From Pelethousia sp034928145 (lineage in GTDB: Bacteria > Bacillota > Clostridia > Christensenellales > CAG-138), in the NCBI GenBank assembly GCA_034928145.1, contig JAYFPE010000004.1, positions 84,140-148,139 of the forward strand: a DNA stretch of 64,000 nucleotides, written 5' to 3'. The notes below the pieces were generated by a model that worked only from the letters and a program-made list of their open reading frames with translations, searched no databases and was not told the origin of the DNA. Each line of letters opens with the position of its first letter. The first letter of the stretch is position 1. Positions 42,263 through 52,740 of this stretch are shown here, in pieces. The position numbers and the translations under genes are program-made.

Positions 42263-43426
42263 ATGAAAAAGAGCGCAAAAATGGTGCTGGTGCTGATGCT
42301 GTGTGCAATTACGGTGCTGGCCCTGGGCTGCTCAAGCAGCACGGGCGGCAAAGGCGGGGAAATTAAGATCGGCCTGATTTTCTCGAAGACGGGTGCAACG
42401 GCTATCACCGAGGAGTGCATGTACAACGCGGCTATGATGGCTATCGACGAAGTGAACGCCGCGGGCGGCGTGAACGGCAAGCAGCTTGTCCCGGTATTTG
42501 AGGATTATTCTACCGATCCGGCCAAGGCTGCGGACAAAATGAAAAAGCTGATCATGCAGGATCAGGTCGTGGCAACGGTGGGCCTTTATACCTCCGCAAG
42601 CCGCGTAGCGGCCCGCCCGGTGGTGGAGCAGAACAACGGCCTATTGGTCTACCCCACGTTCTATGAAGGTGAAGATCCCTCCCCCAATCTCATCTACACC
42701 GGCACCGTCCTCAACCAGCAAAACGACCTCTTCGTACCCTGGCTGATGGAGAACGTAGGCAAAAAGTTCTTCTTCTTAGGCTCTGAAACGGTATATGTCT
42801 CCTTGATCCACGCCCAGGCGGTGGAAGTCGTAAAGGCCAATGGCGGCGAGATCGTAGGCAACGAGATCGTGCCTTCGGGCAATGCCGATTTTGCTTCCGT
42901 CATCGCCAAGATTAAAGAGGCTAAGCCGGACGTGATTTATGCCAACCTCAATGGCGATAGCACCGTGGCTTTCTACAAGCAGTATAAGAGCTACGGCTTT
43001 GATCCCAAAACGATGCCCATCGCCAGCACCATCACGGATGAAGCTTCCGTAGCCGCCATCGGCGACGCGGCTGTGGGCCACTACTCCTGCTTCAACTACT
43101 TCAACACCATCGAGAGCGAAGCCAACAAGACCTTCGTGGACAATTACGAGAAGAAGTACGGCAACCGCGACGTAACGGCTGTGGGCGAGGCCAGCTATGA
43201 TTCCGTGAAGCTGCTGGCTAAGGCGTTGGAAAAAGCGACCGATTACAAGCCCGAGAGCATTATCAAGGCTTTCGAGGGCTTAGAGCTTGACGCGCCCCAG
43301 GGCCCCATCAAGATCGACGCCACAAGCCACCATCTCTGGTGCCGGGGCCGTATCGCCCAGGTAGCGGAGGATGGGACGTTCAAAGTCGTCTACGAATCCC
43401 CCGAGTTAATCGAGCCCAAGCCGTAA
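42263..43426 (+). CDS. urtA: ABC transporter binding lipoprotein, UrtA/FmdD type
   Basis: A 387-residue lipoprotein with lipobox LALGC (Cys about 23) and a Leu/Ile/Val-type binding fold. The segments KIGLIFSKTGATAITEECMY, RVAARPVVEQNNGLLVYPTF and PNLIYTGTVLNQQNDLFVPW are characteristic of the urea/short-chain-amide branch. The four UrtBCDE-like genes follow. No urease lies in the window, so the ligand may be another amide, ureide or ring-opening product linked to the surrounding catabolic genes. AAGGAGAC precedes the ATG. Confidence 0.87.
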   Translation: MKKSAKMVLVLMLCAITVLALGCSSSTGGKGGEIKIGLIFSKTGATAITEECMYNAAMMAIDEVNAAGGVNGKQLVPVFEDYSTDPAKAADKMKKLIMQDQVVATVGLYTSASRVAARPVVEQNNGLLVYPTFYEGEDPSPNLIYTGTVLNQQNDLFVPWLMENVGKKFFFLGSETVYVSLIHAQAVEVVKANGGEIVGNEIVPSGNADFASVIAKIKEAKPDVIYANLNGDSTVAFYKQYKSYGFDPKTMPIASTITDEASVAAIGDAAVGHYSCFNYFNTIESEANKTFVDNYEKKYGNRDVTAVGEASYDSVKLLAKALEKATDYKPESIIKAFEGLELDAPQGPIKIDATSHHLWCRGRIAQVAEDGTFKVVYESPELIEPKP

Positions 43427-43449
43427 GGCCGGGCCTCGCTTAAAATTCC

Positions 43450-43481
43450 GTCCTGGGCGCGGCTGCTGCGGCGCCCAGGAC
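43450..43481 (+). terminator. Intercistronic hairpin after the binding-protein gene
   Basis: GTCCTGGGCGC pairs perfectly with GCGCCCAGGAC. No T-tract follows, so it is more likely an mRNA-stabilising stem that keeps binding-protein transcripts in excess. Confidence 0.55.
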
Positions 43482-43512
43482 ACCTATGCTCAAAAAAGAA
43501 GGGGGTTCCTAT

Positions 43513-44367
43513 ATGCTAGGGCTTCTGATCGCCAATGGCGTCAATTCCTCGGCTTTGCTATTATTATCGGCGCTGGGCCTGGTCATTATCATGGGCCATA
43601 TGAAGGTGGTCAACCTCGCCCATGGCGAGCTGATCATGGTAGGCGCCTATGTGACTTATTACACCAGTACGGTATTCAGGCTGCCTTACGTCTTTTCTAT
43701 CATCGGCGCATTTCTCGTTACAGGCTTACTGGGCGCCGCCATCGAGCGGCTGGTGATCCGCAAGCTTTACGGCAAGGCTTCGGAAACGCTGCTGGCCACC
43801 TATGCGCTTTCTCTCGTCATTCAGCAAACGGTGCGCTTCCTCAGCGGCCCAGAACTCAAATATGTCAACATCCCGCTGGATGGTACGCTGGAGTTTGGCG
43901 GCGTAACGGTTCCCTATTACAACCTGCTTATTCTGCTGGTTGCCGCGTTCGCCCTGCTTACCACCTGGCTGCTCATTAATAAAACCACGCTGGGCAAACA
44001 GATCCGCGCCATTACCGAAAACCGTACCATGACCGGCTGCCTGGGTATCAATACGCAGCGCATCGATACCATTACCTTCACCTATGGTACTGCGCTCGCA
44101 GGTTTGGCGGGCGCCATGCTCGCGCCTATCCGCACGGTTTCCCCGTTTATGGGCGTGCAGTATCTAACGGATGCGTTTTTGAACGTGGTCATCGGTGGCT
44201 TGGATTCTCTTTTCGGCACGGCTTTCTCCGCCGGTATTATCGGCGAATCCATTACCGTGCTCGGCGGCTACTGGAACGACGTAGGCGCGAAGATATTGGT
44301 ATTCTTCATTATCATCATCCTGATCCGCTTCAAGCCGGAGGGCCTGTTCGCAAAGGAGAGGCGATGA
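43513..44367 (+). CDS. urtB: ABC transporter permease, UrtB type
   Basis: A 284-residue inner-membrane permease of the LIV-H/UrtB class with about eight hydrophobic helices. Diagnostic are LGLVIIMGHMKVVNLAHGEL and the cytoplasmic loop AITENRTMTGCLGINTQRID, with GGLDSLFGTAFSAGIIGESI near the end. The ATG at 43513 has an AGAAGGGGG ribosome site; an upstream in-frame ATG would add nine hydrophilic residues. Confidence 0.9.
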   Translation: MLGLLIANGVNSSALLLLSALGLVIIMGHMKVVNLAHGELIMVGAYVTYYTSTVFRLPYVFSIIGAFLVTGLLGAAIERLVIRKLYGKASETLLATYALSLVIQQTVRFLSGPELKYVNIPLDGTLEFGGVTVPYYNLLILLVAAFALLTTWLLINKTTLGKQIRAITENRTMTGCLGINTQRIDTITFTYGTALAGLAGAMLAPIRTVSPFMGVQYLTDAFLNVVIGGLDSLFGTAFSAGIIGESITVLGGYWNDVGAKILVFFIIIILIRFKPEGLFAKERR

Positions 44368-44401
44368 ATTTTCCTCCGTTGCACATTGAGAAGGAGGCTA
44401 G

Positions 44402-45474
44402 ATGCCTATGCTGCATCAAAAGCTAAAAGCAATACCGGCAAATCGTTACATCGACATGGGGGCTTTCGCCTTGCTGGCCATCTTCCCGTTGTTGTTTACC
44501 CCGTTCCGCACGGAATTAATGGCCAAGGTGCTGGTATATATCATCTTTGCCATCTCCCTGGATCTGCTATGGGGCTATACGGGGCTGATGAGTATGGGGC
44601 ACGCCGTGCTTTTCGGCACGGGCGGCTATGTGATCGCCCTCTCCTATACCTTCATCAAGGGCATACCTTGGTATATGCAGCAGGTGGGGATCGAGAAGAC
44701 CCCGGCGTTGTTTGTGCCGCTGCAAAACCCTGCCGTCGCCTTTATCGTAGCGCTGGCGATACCGGCGCTCATCGCTTGGTTTATCGGCACCTTTATCTTT
44801 TCCAGCCGCATTAGCGGAACATTTTTCTCGCTAATCACGCTGGCGCTCGCCCAGATCTTCGAGCTGTTCGTAACGAACCAGCACATATATACCAACGGCA
44901 GCAATGGTATGGGCGGCCTTGAGCGTTCGCTGCTGGGTAGTGGGCCTATCTCGCTCAATGCGCTATATTATATCCTCTTTGCGGTGGTACTGTTGGTCTA
45001 TTTCTTCTGCATCTGGCTCACGAGCACCCGCTTTGGCACGGTTTTGCAGGCCATCCGGGAAAATGAGCCGCGGCTGACTTTCCTTGGATATAAGCCCAAT
45101 CGCTTCAAGATCGCCGTATACGTCGTTTCCGGGGTGCTGGCGGGGCTGGCGGGCGTATTGTATATCCCCACCAATGGGTTCATTTCCCCTACCGAGGTGG
45201 GTCTTACCCTCTCCACGATGCTGCTCGTTTGGGTGGCCATCGGCGGCAGGGGCAACCTGACGGGTGCGATCCTGGGAACGATCCTCATCAACTGGGCGCA
45301 AACGCTGCTTTCTGAGCAGATCGCCGATTACTGGATGCTCATCATGGGCATCGTGGTATTGATCTTCGTGTTCTTCCTGCCCAATGGCTTTATCGGCAAG
45401 CTGATCGCCACCCAGTATGCGCATGCGGACGCTAAGCGTAAAAACGAAGAAGCGGATCGAAAGGAGGTCTGCTG

Positions 45475-45475
<1 letters not shown>
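44402..45475 (+). CDS. urtC: ABC transporter permease, UrtC type
   Basis: A 357-residue permease of the LIV-M/UrtC class, with LLWGYTGLMSMGHAVLFGTG near residue 60, SRISGTFFSLITLALAQIFE in the middle and RENEPRLTFLGYKPNRFKIA, which is the coupling loop to the ATPases. An AAGGAGG ribosome site precedes the ATG. Its stop codon overlaps the start of the next gene by one base. Confidence 0.91.
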
Positions 45476-46226
<751 letters not shown>

Positions 46227-46239
<13 letters not shown>

Positions 46240-46925
46240 AAGGCGTAATGGTCAATTACGGCAAGAGCAAGATCATCACCGGCGTTTCCTTCGAAGCTGG
46301 AACCAAGACGCGCATCGCCATCTTGGGGCGCAATGGCGTAGGCAAGACCACCCTGCTCAAAAGCCTGATCGGCGTGCTGCCGCTGGAGAGCGGAACGATC
46401 TCCTTCGAGGGGCAATGCTTGAACAAAATGTCCCCCTACCAACGGTCTCGGGCCGGGATGGGCTACGTGCCACAGGGCAGGGAGATCCTTTCCAACCTTA
46501 CCGTGCGCGAAAACCTGGAGTTGGGTATGCTGGGGCACAAGGGCATCAACTGTGCGCAGCAGATGAAAAAGGTGCTGGATTACTTCCCCTCGCTTAATGT
46601 GCACCTGGAAAGAAAGGGCGGCGTGCTTTCGGGGGGCCTGCAGCAGCAGCTTGCCATTGCCCGCTGCCTGATGGCCGCTCCTAAAATCATGCTGTTGGAT
46701 GAGCCTACCGAAGGCATCCAGCCCAATATTGTGGCAGAGATCGCGGATATCCTCATCTCCATCTCCGAGGAAATGTCCATTACCACCATCGTAGTGGAGC
46801 AGAACCTCAAGTTTGCCCGCAAACTGGCCGATTCCTACCTGATGATGCAGAAGGGCCAGATTGTGGATCGGGGAAGGACCTGTGAGTTGACGGAGGAGAC
46901 AGCCAAGCACTACCTGGCCGTGTAG
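46227..46925 (+). CDS. urtE: ABC transporter ATPase, UrtE type
   Basis: A 232-residue ATPase with Walker A GRNGVGKTTLLKSLIG, the segment RAGMGYVPQGREILSNLTVR, signature LSGGLQQQLAIARCL and Walker B IMLLDEPTEGIQPN. It is the second ATPase of the UrtDE pair and closes the transporter gene set; a terminator-like structure follows. Confidence 0.92.
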
Positions 46926-46933
46926 GCACATGG

Positions 46934-47020
46934 TCCGCCCGCCGCAACGCCGAAAAGCAAGCCGCTCGCCTCAAGCGCGGCCGGCCCTTTTCAGGCGTTA
47001 ACGGCGGATTTGTAATTTTT
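46934..47020 (+). terminator. Terminator-like structure after the Urt genes
   Basis: TCCGCC and AACGCC in the left arm pair with GGCGTT and GGCGGA in the right arm, enclosing a GC-rich inner region, and TTTGTAATTTTT follows. The remainder of the 46926-47226 gap carries a promoter. Confidence 0.5.
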
Positions 47021-47055
47021 GAGCGATATATTTTAAATAGAATAACGAAAGGGTA

Positions 47056-47084
47056 TTTCCTATTCTCACATCTTGCGTTATAAT
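47056..47084 (+). promoter_or_regulatory. Likely promoter of the second molybdenum hydroxylase operon
   Basis: A perfect TATAAT (47079-47084) is preceded after 17 bases by a weak TTTCCT. The predicted leader is about 135 bases. No purine riboswitch core was recognised in it. Confidence 0.45.
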
Positions 47085-47226
47085 CTTGGGAAGCAAAATC
47101 GTTTCCCGCGCTTTGCTGGCCAGGGAACATCACTTGCAAGGCCCGAATTATTTTGTTTTCCTTTACATATAAACCTATCTATGTTCCTCGACTTCTGAAC
47201 CTTATCATATCGGGAGGTGGCTAACT

Positions 47227-48065
47227 ATGCCTGAATTTTTGCAACCAACGTCATGCAAGCAAGCGATGGAGTTTTTGCGGGAGAAGCAAAATGTGCGATT
47301 TCTGGCCGGCGGTACGGATTTGATCATCATGCTCCGGGCCCGTGCGGTGGATTGCCAATACCTGATGGACGTCAAGCGCATTCCGGAGTTGAACGCGTTT
47401 GAATACACGGCCGAAGGGTTGACGATCGGCGCCGCTGTGACCTGCAATCAGATTCTGCGGGCCGATTTCCTGCGCGAAGAACACAAGCTCCTGCAGGAGG
47501 CGGCGATTACCTTAGCCAACGACCTGCTGCGTAACCGCGCTACGTTGGCCGGCAACATCTGCAACGCCTCGCCCGGCGGTGATATGCTACCCGCCTGCCT
47601 GGTGCTGGGCGCACGCCTGCATACCTGCTCACCCGCAGGCGAGCGTGTGATTCCCATAAACGAGTTTTTCACCGGCGTGAAAAGGCATGTGCTGGCCGCA
47701 GACGAGATGGTGGTCAAGATCACATTGCCCAATAGGCCCGGCCGGGGTGTATACCTCAAAAAGCGGCGCATCCGCGGCCACGATCTGGCGCAGGTTGGCC
47801 TGGCGGGCTTCTATGGCGAGGATGGCAGCCTATCCTTTGGTATCGCAGCCGTGGGGCCGACGCCCGTGCTGGTAGAGGGCCTCGGCAGCTTTACCAGAGA
47901 GCAGTTACCCGCGGCGAAGGAAGAGATCATTACAAAAGTCATGGCCCAGGCGAAGCCCATCTCGGATGTGCGCAGCTCCAAGGAATACAGGCTGGCCATG
48001 CTCAGATATTTTACCGGCCTTGCGGTAGACGCATTTGCGGCCGGAGAGAAGGTGGAGGTGCGGGC

Positions 48066-48069
<4 letters not shown>
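47227..48069 (+). CDS. Xanthine-dehydrogenase-family FAD subunit, copy 2
   Basis: A 280-residue flavin subunit with VRFLAGGTDLIIML near residue 25 and LLRNRATLAGNICNASPGGD near residue 105, plus YLKKRRIRGHDLAQVGLAGF. It belongs to the same family as the copy at 40.8 kb but is clearly divergent. A GGGAGGTGG ribosome site precedes the ATG. It overlaps the Fe-S gene by four bases and heads an operon ordered FAD, Fe-S, Mo. Confidence 0.92.
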
Positions 48070-48527
<458 letters not shown>

Positions 48528-48528
48528 G

Positions 48529-50886
48529 ATGGAAAAGAATTATCAATACATCGGCCAAAGCGTCCAGCGCCACGACGGCGTGGATAAAGTAACGGGAACC
48601 GCCGCTTATGTGGGCGACCTGAAGATGAACGGCCTGCTCCAGGCGCGGGTGAAGACCAGCCCCTATGCGCACGCCAACATCGTCTCCATCGATACCAGCA
48701 AGGCAGAGGCCCTGCCCGGCGTACGAGCGGTGATTACCGGGCGGCAGGGCGCGGCCAAGCTGGGCATTTACATGGTGGACCGCTCCATCATCGCCACCGA
48801 TAAGGTGCGCTATTATGGCGAGGTAGTGGCGGCTGTGGCGGCAGTCGATGCGGAGACGGCGCAAAAAGCCGTGGATCTGATCGAGGTCGAATACGAGCCG
48901 CTCACCCCTGTGCTGGACGTGAAGGAGGCGGTCAAGCCGGAAAGCCCCCTGGTGCATGAAAAGCTGGGTGAATATGCCCACGTCAAGGGCGTGTTCTTCC
49001 CCATCGCGGGCACCAATGTGGCCAGCAACATCAAGATCCGCAAGGGTAATACGGAAGAAGCTTTCAAGAAGGCTGATCTGATTATCGAGAACACATACGA
49101 GCAGCCCCAGGTATTCCACATCCCCCTTGAAACGCACGGCACCATCGTGCAATGGAGCGTTGGAGACAAGATCAAGATTTTCTCCAGTTCCCAGTCCCCC
49201 TTCTCTATCCGCGATCTGTTCTCTGTAGCCTTCAACCTGCCAAAAACCAATATTGAGGTCAATGTGCCCTACGTGGGCGGCGGCTTTGGCGGCAAGAGCG
49301 GCATCCATATGGAGCCGCTGGTGGGCCTGCTCTCCAAGGCGGCGGGCGGCCAGCCGGTGAAGCTGATCCCCCAGCGGGAGGAAGAATGCGCCACACTGCC
49401 CTGCAGGCAGGGCCTAGTAGCCCACATCAAAACGGGCGTAACCAAAGAAGGCCGTATCATTGCCGAAGAGGTTGAATACCTCTGGGACGCCGGCGCATAC
49501 GCGGACTATGGCGTAAACATCGGCAGGGCGGGCGCCGTAACGGGTTGCGGTCCGTACGATATCGAGAACGTCAAGGTGGATTCCAAAACCGTTTATACAA
49601 ATCACGTGTTCGGCACCGCCTACCGCGGCTTCGGCCATCCGGAGGTGTTTTTCGGCATCGAGCGCCAGCGGGACCTTATCGCCAAGGCGCTCAATATGGA
49701 TCCCACGGAATTCCGGCTCAAGAACCTGCTCATGCCGGGGAGCAAAACCATTACCGGCGAGCTGGTCACCGAGAATACCGGCAGAGTAGACCTATGCCTC
49801 AAGCAGGTAGCGGAGGCTATTGATCTCGATACGCCCTACACGGAGGAAGAAAAGGCGGCGTGGGCCAAGCAGGGCAAATTCCGCGCCAAGGCGGCCGCGG
49901 TGCTGCAAAAATCCCCGGCTATGCCTACCTGGAGCGCCTCCTCCGCACTTCTGCAAATGAATGAAGACGGCACCATGCGCCTGAGCGTGGGCGGCGTGGA
50001 TTACGGCCAGGGCACCTACACGGTGATGAAGCAGATCGTGGCCGAGCGGTTGGACTTCCCCATCGAGAAGGTAAGCATTTCCCCCACTATTAACACCAAC
50101 CTCAGCCCTTACGACTGGCAAACGGTGGCCAGCCGTATGACAGTGCTCTGCGGCGTCGCGGTCTGCGAGGCGTGCGATGACCTGAAAGAGCAGATTCTCG
50201 AGCTGGGTAGCATCATCTTGCGCGCGGCCAAGCATGAGGTCGCCCTCAAGGATGAATACGTCTACGTCAAGCAGAACCCCCACCAGCGGGTGCATCTTTC
50301 CAACATGGCAATGGGCTATACCTTCGAAAACGGCAACGCCATCGGCGGGCCGCTGATTGGCCGCGGCAAGTCCATCGCGCAGGGCCTCACCAACCTGGAC
50401 GCAGAGACCGGCCAGGGCAAGACCGCCCTCGACTGGACCTATGGCGCGCACGCGGTGGAAATCGAGGTGGATAAAAACACCGGCGACATCGATATCCTGC
50501 ATATGGCCAGCTCCCTGGATATCGGCCAGGTAATGAACGCGGCGCTGCTGCGGGGCCAGGTGGTCGGCGGCGCGCTGCAGGGTATTGGCACAACGTTCTA
50601 TGAAGCTGTATACTATGACGAGCAGGGCCGCTTGCTCACGCGCAACTTTACGGACTATAAGATTCCCACCTTCCGGGATGTTCCTAAGAAGGTGGAAGTG
50701 TTCAGCGTGGAGACCCCGCAGCTTGACGGGCCTTATGGCGCGCGCGGTTGCGGCGAGCACCCGCTGATCTCTGTAACGTCGGTGATCGCAAACGCGCTCG
50801 CAAACGCGACGGGGGAAGAATTCTTCGACGTGCCGCTTTCGGCAGACCGCGTTTACCTACGCCTGAACGCGCACAAGAAGGGATAA
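48529..50886 (+). CDS. Xanthine-dehydrogenase-family molybdopterin subunit, copy 2
   Basis: A 785-residue Mo subunit. It has YVGGGFGGKSGIHMEPL, AYRGFGHPEVFFGIERQ with the substrate-site Arg, GGVDYGQGTYTVMKQI and the catalytic Glu in GARGCGEHPL at about residue 743. The ATG at 48529 is preferred (AGGTGA upstream); an in-frame GTG nine bases earlier is possible. The different subunit order and the divergent sequence from the first set suggest a second substrate or a successive hydroxylation step. An NCS2 permease gene follows 138 bases later. Confidence 0.93.
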   Translation: MEKNYQYIGQSVQRHDGVDKVTGTAAYVGDLKMNGLLQARVKTSPYAHANIVSIDTSKAEALPGVRAVITGRQGAAKLGIYMVDRSIIATDKVRYYGEVVAAVAAVDAETAQKAVDLIEVEYEPLTPVLDVKEAVKPESPLVHEKLGEYAHVKGVFFPIAGTNVASNIKIRKGNTEEAFKKADLIIENTYEQPQVFHIPLETHGTIVQWSVGDKIKIFSSSQSPFSIRDLFSVAFNLPKTNIEVNVPYVGGGFGGKSGIHMEPLVGLLSKAAGGQPVKLIPQREEECATLPCRQGLVAHIKTGVTKEGRIIAEEVEYLWDAGAYADYGVNIGRAGAVTGCGPYDIENVKVDSKTVYTNHVFGTAYRGFGHPEVFFGIERQRDLIAKALNMDPTEFRLKNLLMPGSKTITGELVTENTGRVDLCLKQVAEAIDLDTPYTEEEKAAWAKQGKFRAKAAAVLQKSPAMPTWSASSALLQMNEDGTMRLSVGGVDYGQGTYTVMKQIVAERLDFPIEKVSISPTINTNLSPYDWQTVASRMTVLCGVAVCEACDDLKEQILELGSIILRAAKHEVALKDEYVYVKQNPHQRVHLSNMAMGYTFENGNAIGGPLIGRGKSIAQGLTNLDAETGQGKTALDWTYGAHAVEIEVDKNTGDIDILHMASSLDIGQVMNAALLRGQVVGGALQGIGTTFYEAVYYDEQGRLLTRNFTDYKIPTFRDVPKKVEVFSVETPQLDGPYGARGCGEHPLISVTSVIANALANATGEEFFDVPLSADRVYLRLNAHKKG

Positions 50887-51024
50887 CCGGCCGCCGCAGG
50901 CAGCGGCGCCTGAAAGGAGGCGATGCGGGGCATATAGGCGCTTGATCCCAAACTGTGGGCTTTACGAGAACACAGGTACTAACCATGTATCCCGAACTGC
51001 AACAAATTGAGAGAGGTGTATCAT

Positions 51025-52401
51025 ATGGAACAAAAGACGGATAAAAAGGGCATTATTGGCTATTTGCCGGATGAAACCCCCACTTTTGGGAAACTGATCA
51101 TTTTCGCACTCCAGCAGGTGCTGGTCATGTTCCCGGCAACCGTTACGGTAGCTCTGCTCACTGGCTTCCACGTTTCCACCACGATCTTTGCAAGCGGTCT
51201 TGCAACGTTAGGCTTCCTGTTCATTACCGGGGGCAAGATCCCTCTGTACTACGGATCGAGCTTCTCCTATATCGCCGCCATCGCGAGCGTTACGGGCGGC
51301 GTAGGCTTTGGCCAGCTTGCGCCGGACGCCCTGATCTCCCAGGCACAATTCGGCATCATCTGCTCCGGCTTCATATCCATCGCGGCCGGCTTGATCGTGA
51401 ACCGATTCGGCATGGATAAGATCGAAAAGGTGCTGCCGCCCACCATTACGGGCCCCATCGCCATGATCATCGGCCTCTCGCTTGCGACCACGGCCCTTAC
51501 GCAGGCGTTTACCGACCCGGAAATCCCGGGCCTCATGCCCAACAGCGCGACCATCGTGGCGCTGGTGACGCTGCTGGCCACCATCCTCTTCTCCGTATAT
51601 CTCAGGGGGGTGGCGGCGCAATTGCCAATCTTATTCGGTATACTAGTCGGGTACGTCGTATCCATATGCCTGGGCATGGTGGATTTCTCCAAGGTCTTTG
51701 CAGGCGAACTCATCGCGGTGCCGCATTTTACGCTGCCTAAGGCCAACTGGCTATCGGTGGCGGCCATCATGCCAATCGCGCTGGCCACCATTCCGGAATC
51801 GGCCGCGCACCTGTTCCAGCTGGATATCTATGTCAATAACCTCTCGAAGCAAAAGGGCAAGGGCCATTATCCCATCGCGGATAAGCTGGGCCTCAACCTG
51901 ATCGGCGATGGCGCGGGCGATATCATCTCCTCCCTCTTCGGCGGCCCCGCGGGTACCAACTATGGCGAGAATATCTCCACCATGGCCATCACCAAGAACT
52001 TCTCCGTGAGGATGCTGGGCACCGCCGCCATCATCGCTATGGTCATCTCGTTCTTCACGCCGCTTTCCAACCTGGTTAACAGCGTGCCCGCGTCCGTCAT
52101 CAACGGCGCGTGCATCTTCCTCTTCGGCGTGATCGCGGCCCAAGGCGTGGCCATCATGATCAACTCGAATGTGGATATGTTTGACGGGCGCAACCTGGCC
52201 GTGATCTCCGTGATCTTCATCATCGGCATCGGCGGCAGCTATGGCTACGACGGCGGCATGATCCCCTTCTTCGGCGCTAAGCTGCCCGCCATCGCCTCGG
52301 CTTCTATTGCCGGTATCCTGCTGAACCTGCTGCTCTCCATCGGCGCGGACAAGAACAAGGCCGCCCATGCGAACGACGACTTCGTGCAGGAGCGCATGTA
52401 A
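51025..52401 (+). CDS. NCS2-family nucleobase permease (uracil/xanthine type)
   Basis: A 458-residue membrane protein with about 12-14 hydrophobic segments. NCS2 landmarks are FALQQVLVMFPATVTVALLT near the start, PLYYGSSFSYIAAI, the MPIALATIPESAAHLFQLD region carrying the conserved Glu, and GGPAGTNYGENISTMAITKN, the NxGxNxxxxxxT motif. It imports uracil, xanthine or related bases with protons. Location after two molybdenum hydroxylases supports a purine- or pyrimidine-like substrate. Ribosome site GAGAGGTG precedes the ATG. Confidence 0.92.
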   Translation: MEQKTDKKGIIGYLPDETPTFGKLIIFALQQVLVMFPATVTVALLTGFHVSTTIFASGLATLGFLFITGGKIPLYYGSSFSYIAAIASVTGGVGFGQLAPDALISQAQFGIICSGFISIAAGLIVNRFGMDKIEKVLPPTITGPIAMIIGLSLATTALTQAFTDPEIPGLMPNSATIVALVTLLATILFSVYLRGVAAQLPILFGILVGYVVSICLGMVDFSKVFAGELIAVPHFTLPKANWLSVAAIMPIALATIPESAAHLFQLDIYVNNLSKQKGKGHYPIADKLGLNLIGDGAGDIISSLFGGPAGTNYGENISTMAITKNFSVRMLGTAAIIAMVISFFTPLSNLVNSVPASVINGACIFLFGVIAAQGVAIMINSNVDMFDGRNLAVISVIFIIGIGGSYGYDGGMIPFFGAKLPAIASASIAGILLNLLLSIGADKNKAAHANDDFVQERM

Positions 52402-52440
52402 TCCTTCAATCCTTAGCAAGAATACCTAACCCCAAGGCCA

Positions 52441-52470
52441 GGCCCTGCGCTTTCGAGCGCAGGGCCTTAG
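52441..52470 (+). terminator. Terminator after the NCS2 permease gene
   Basis: GGCCCTGCGCT pairs perfectly with AGCGCAGGGCC around a TTCG tetraloop. The T-tail is short (TTAG), but a second stem with T residues follows at once. Confidence 0.65.
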
Positions 52471-52471
52471 T

Positions 52472-52665
52472 GTGTCAAAAAAGTGGCTGTGGCCACTTTT
52501 TTGAGCTTACAGGGTTTGCTTGTGCCTGTGGGCACGGCCAGCAAACCCTGCAGGGGAACCCTTGCTACGCAAGGCCTTTCGCCGCTACCGCACCTGTCGC
52601 TGGCGGTGAATAAAACCTCCGGGGGCTGCGGCCCCGAACCCCCAAGGGCTTTTTGGTTCTCTCCC
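52472..52665. repeat. Stack of hairpins, candidate intergenic repeat or structured RNA
   Basis: Successive stems: AAAAAAGTGGC with GCCACTTTTTT (52477-52502); CAGGGTTTGCT with AGCAAACCCTG enclosing GTGCC/GGCAC (about 52509-52549); and CGGGG with CCCCG (about 52619-52635). No convincing reading frame is present. Such compact stems in tandem resemble dispersed palindromic elements of clostridial genomes, but only one copy lies in this window. Confidence 0.4.
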
Positions 52666-52740
52666 GTTCTTTTACCGAAGGCGGTTCTATGGTAAGATAA
52701 GGTATATTCCACATAAGCCAAGGAGATACGAGAAGAATAC

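Noticed and set aside
50887..51024. A possible purine or xanthine riboswitch before the NCS2 permease
   Set aside because: The conserved purine-aptamer junction sequences were not found here or in the 47085-47226 leader.
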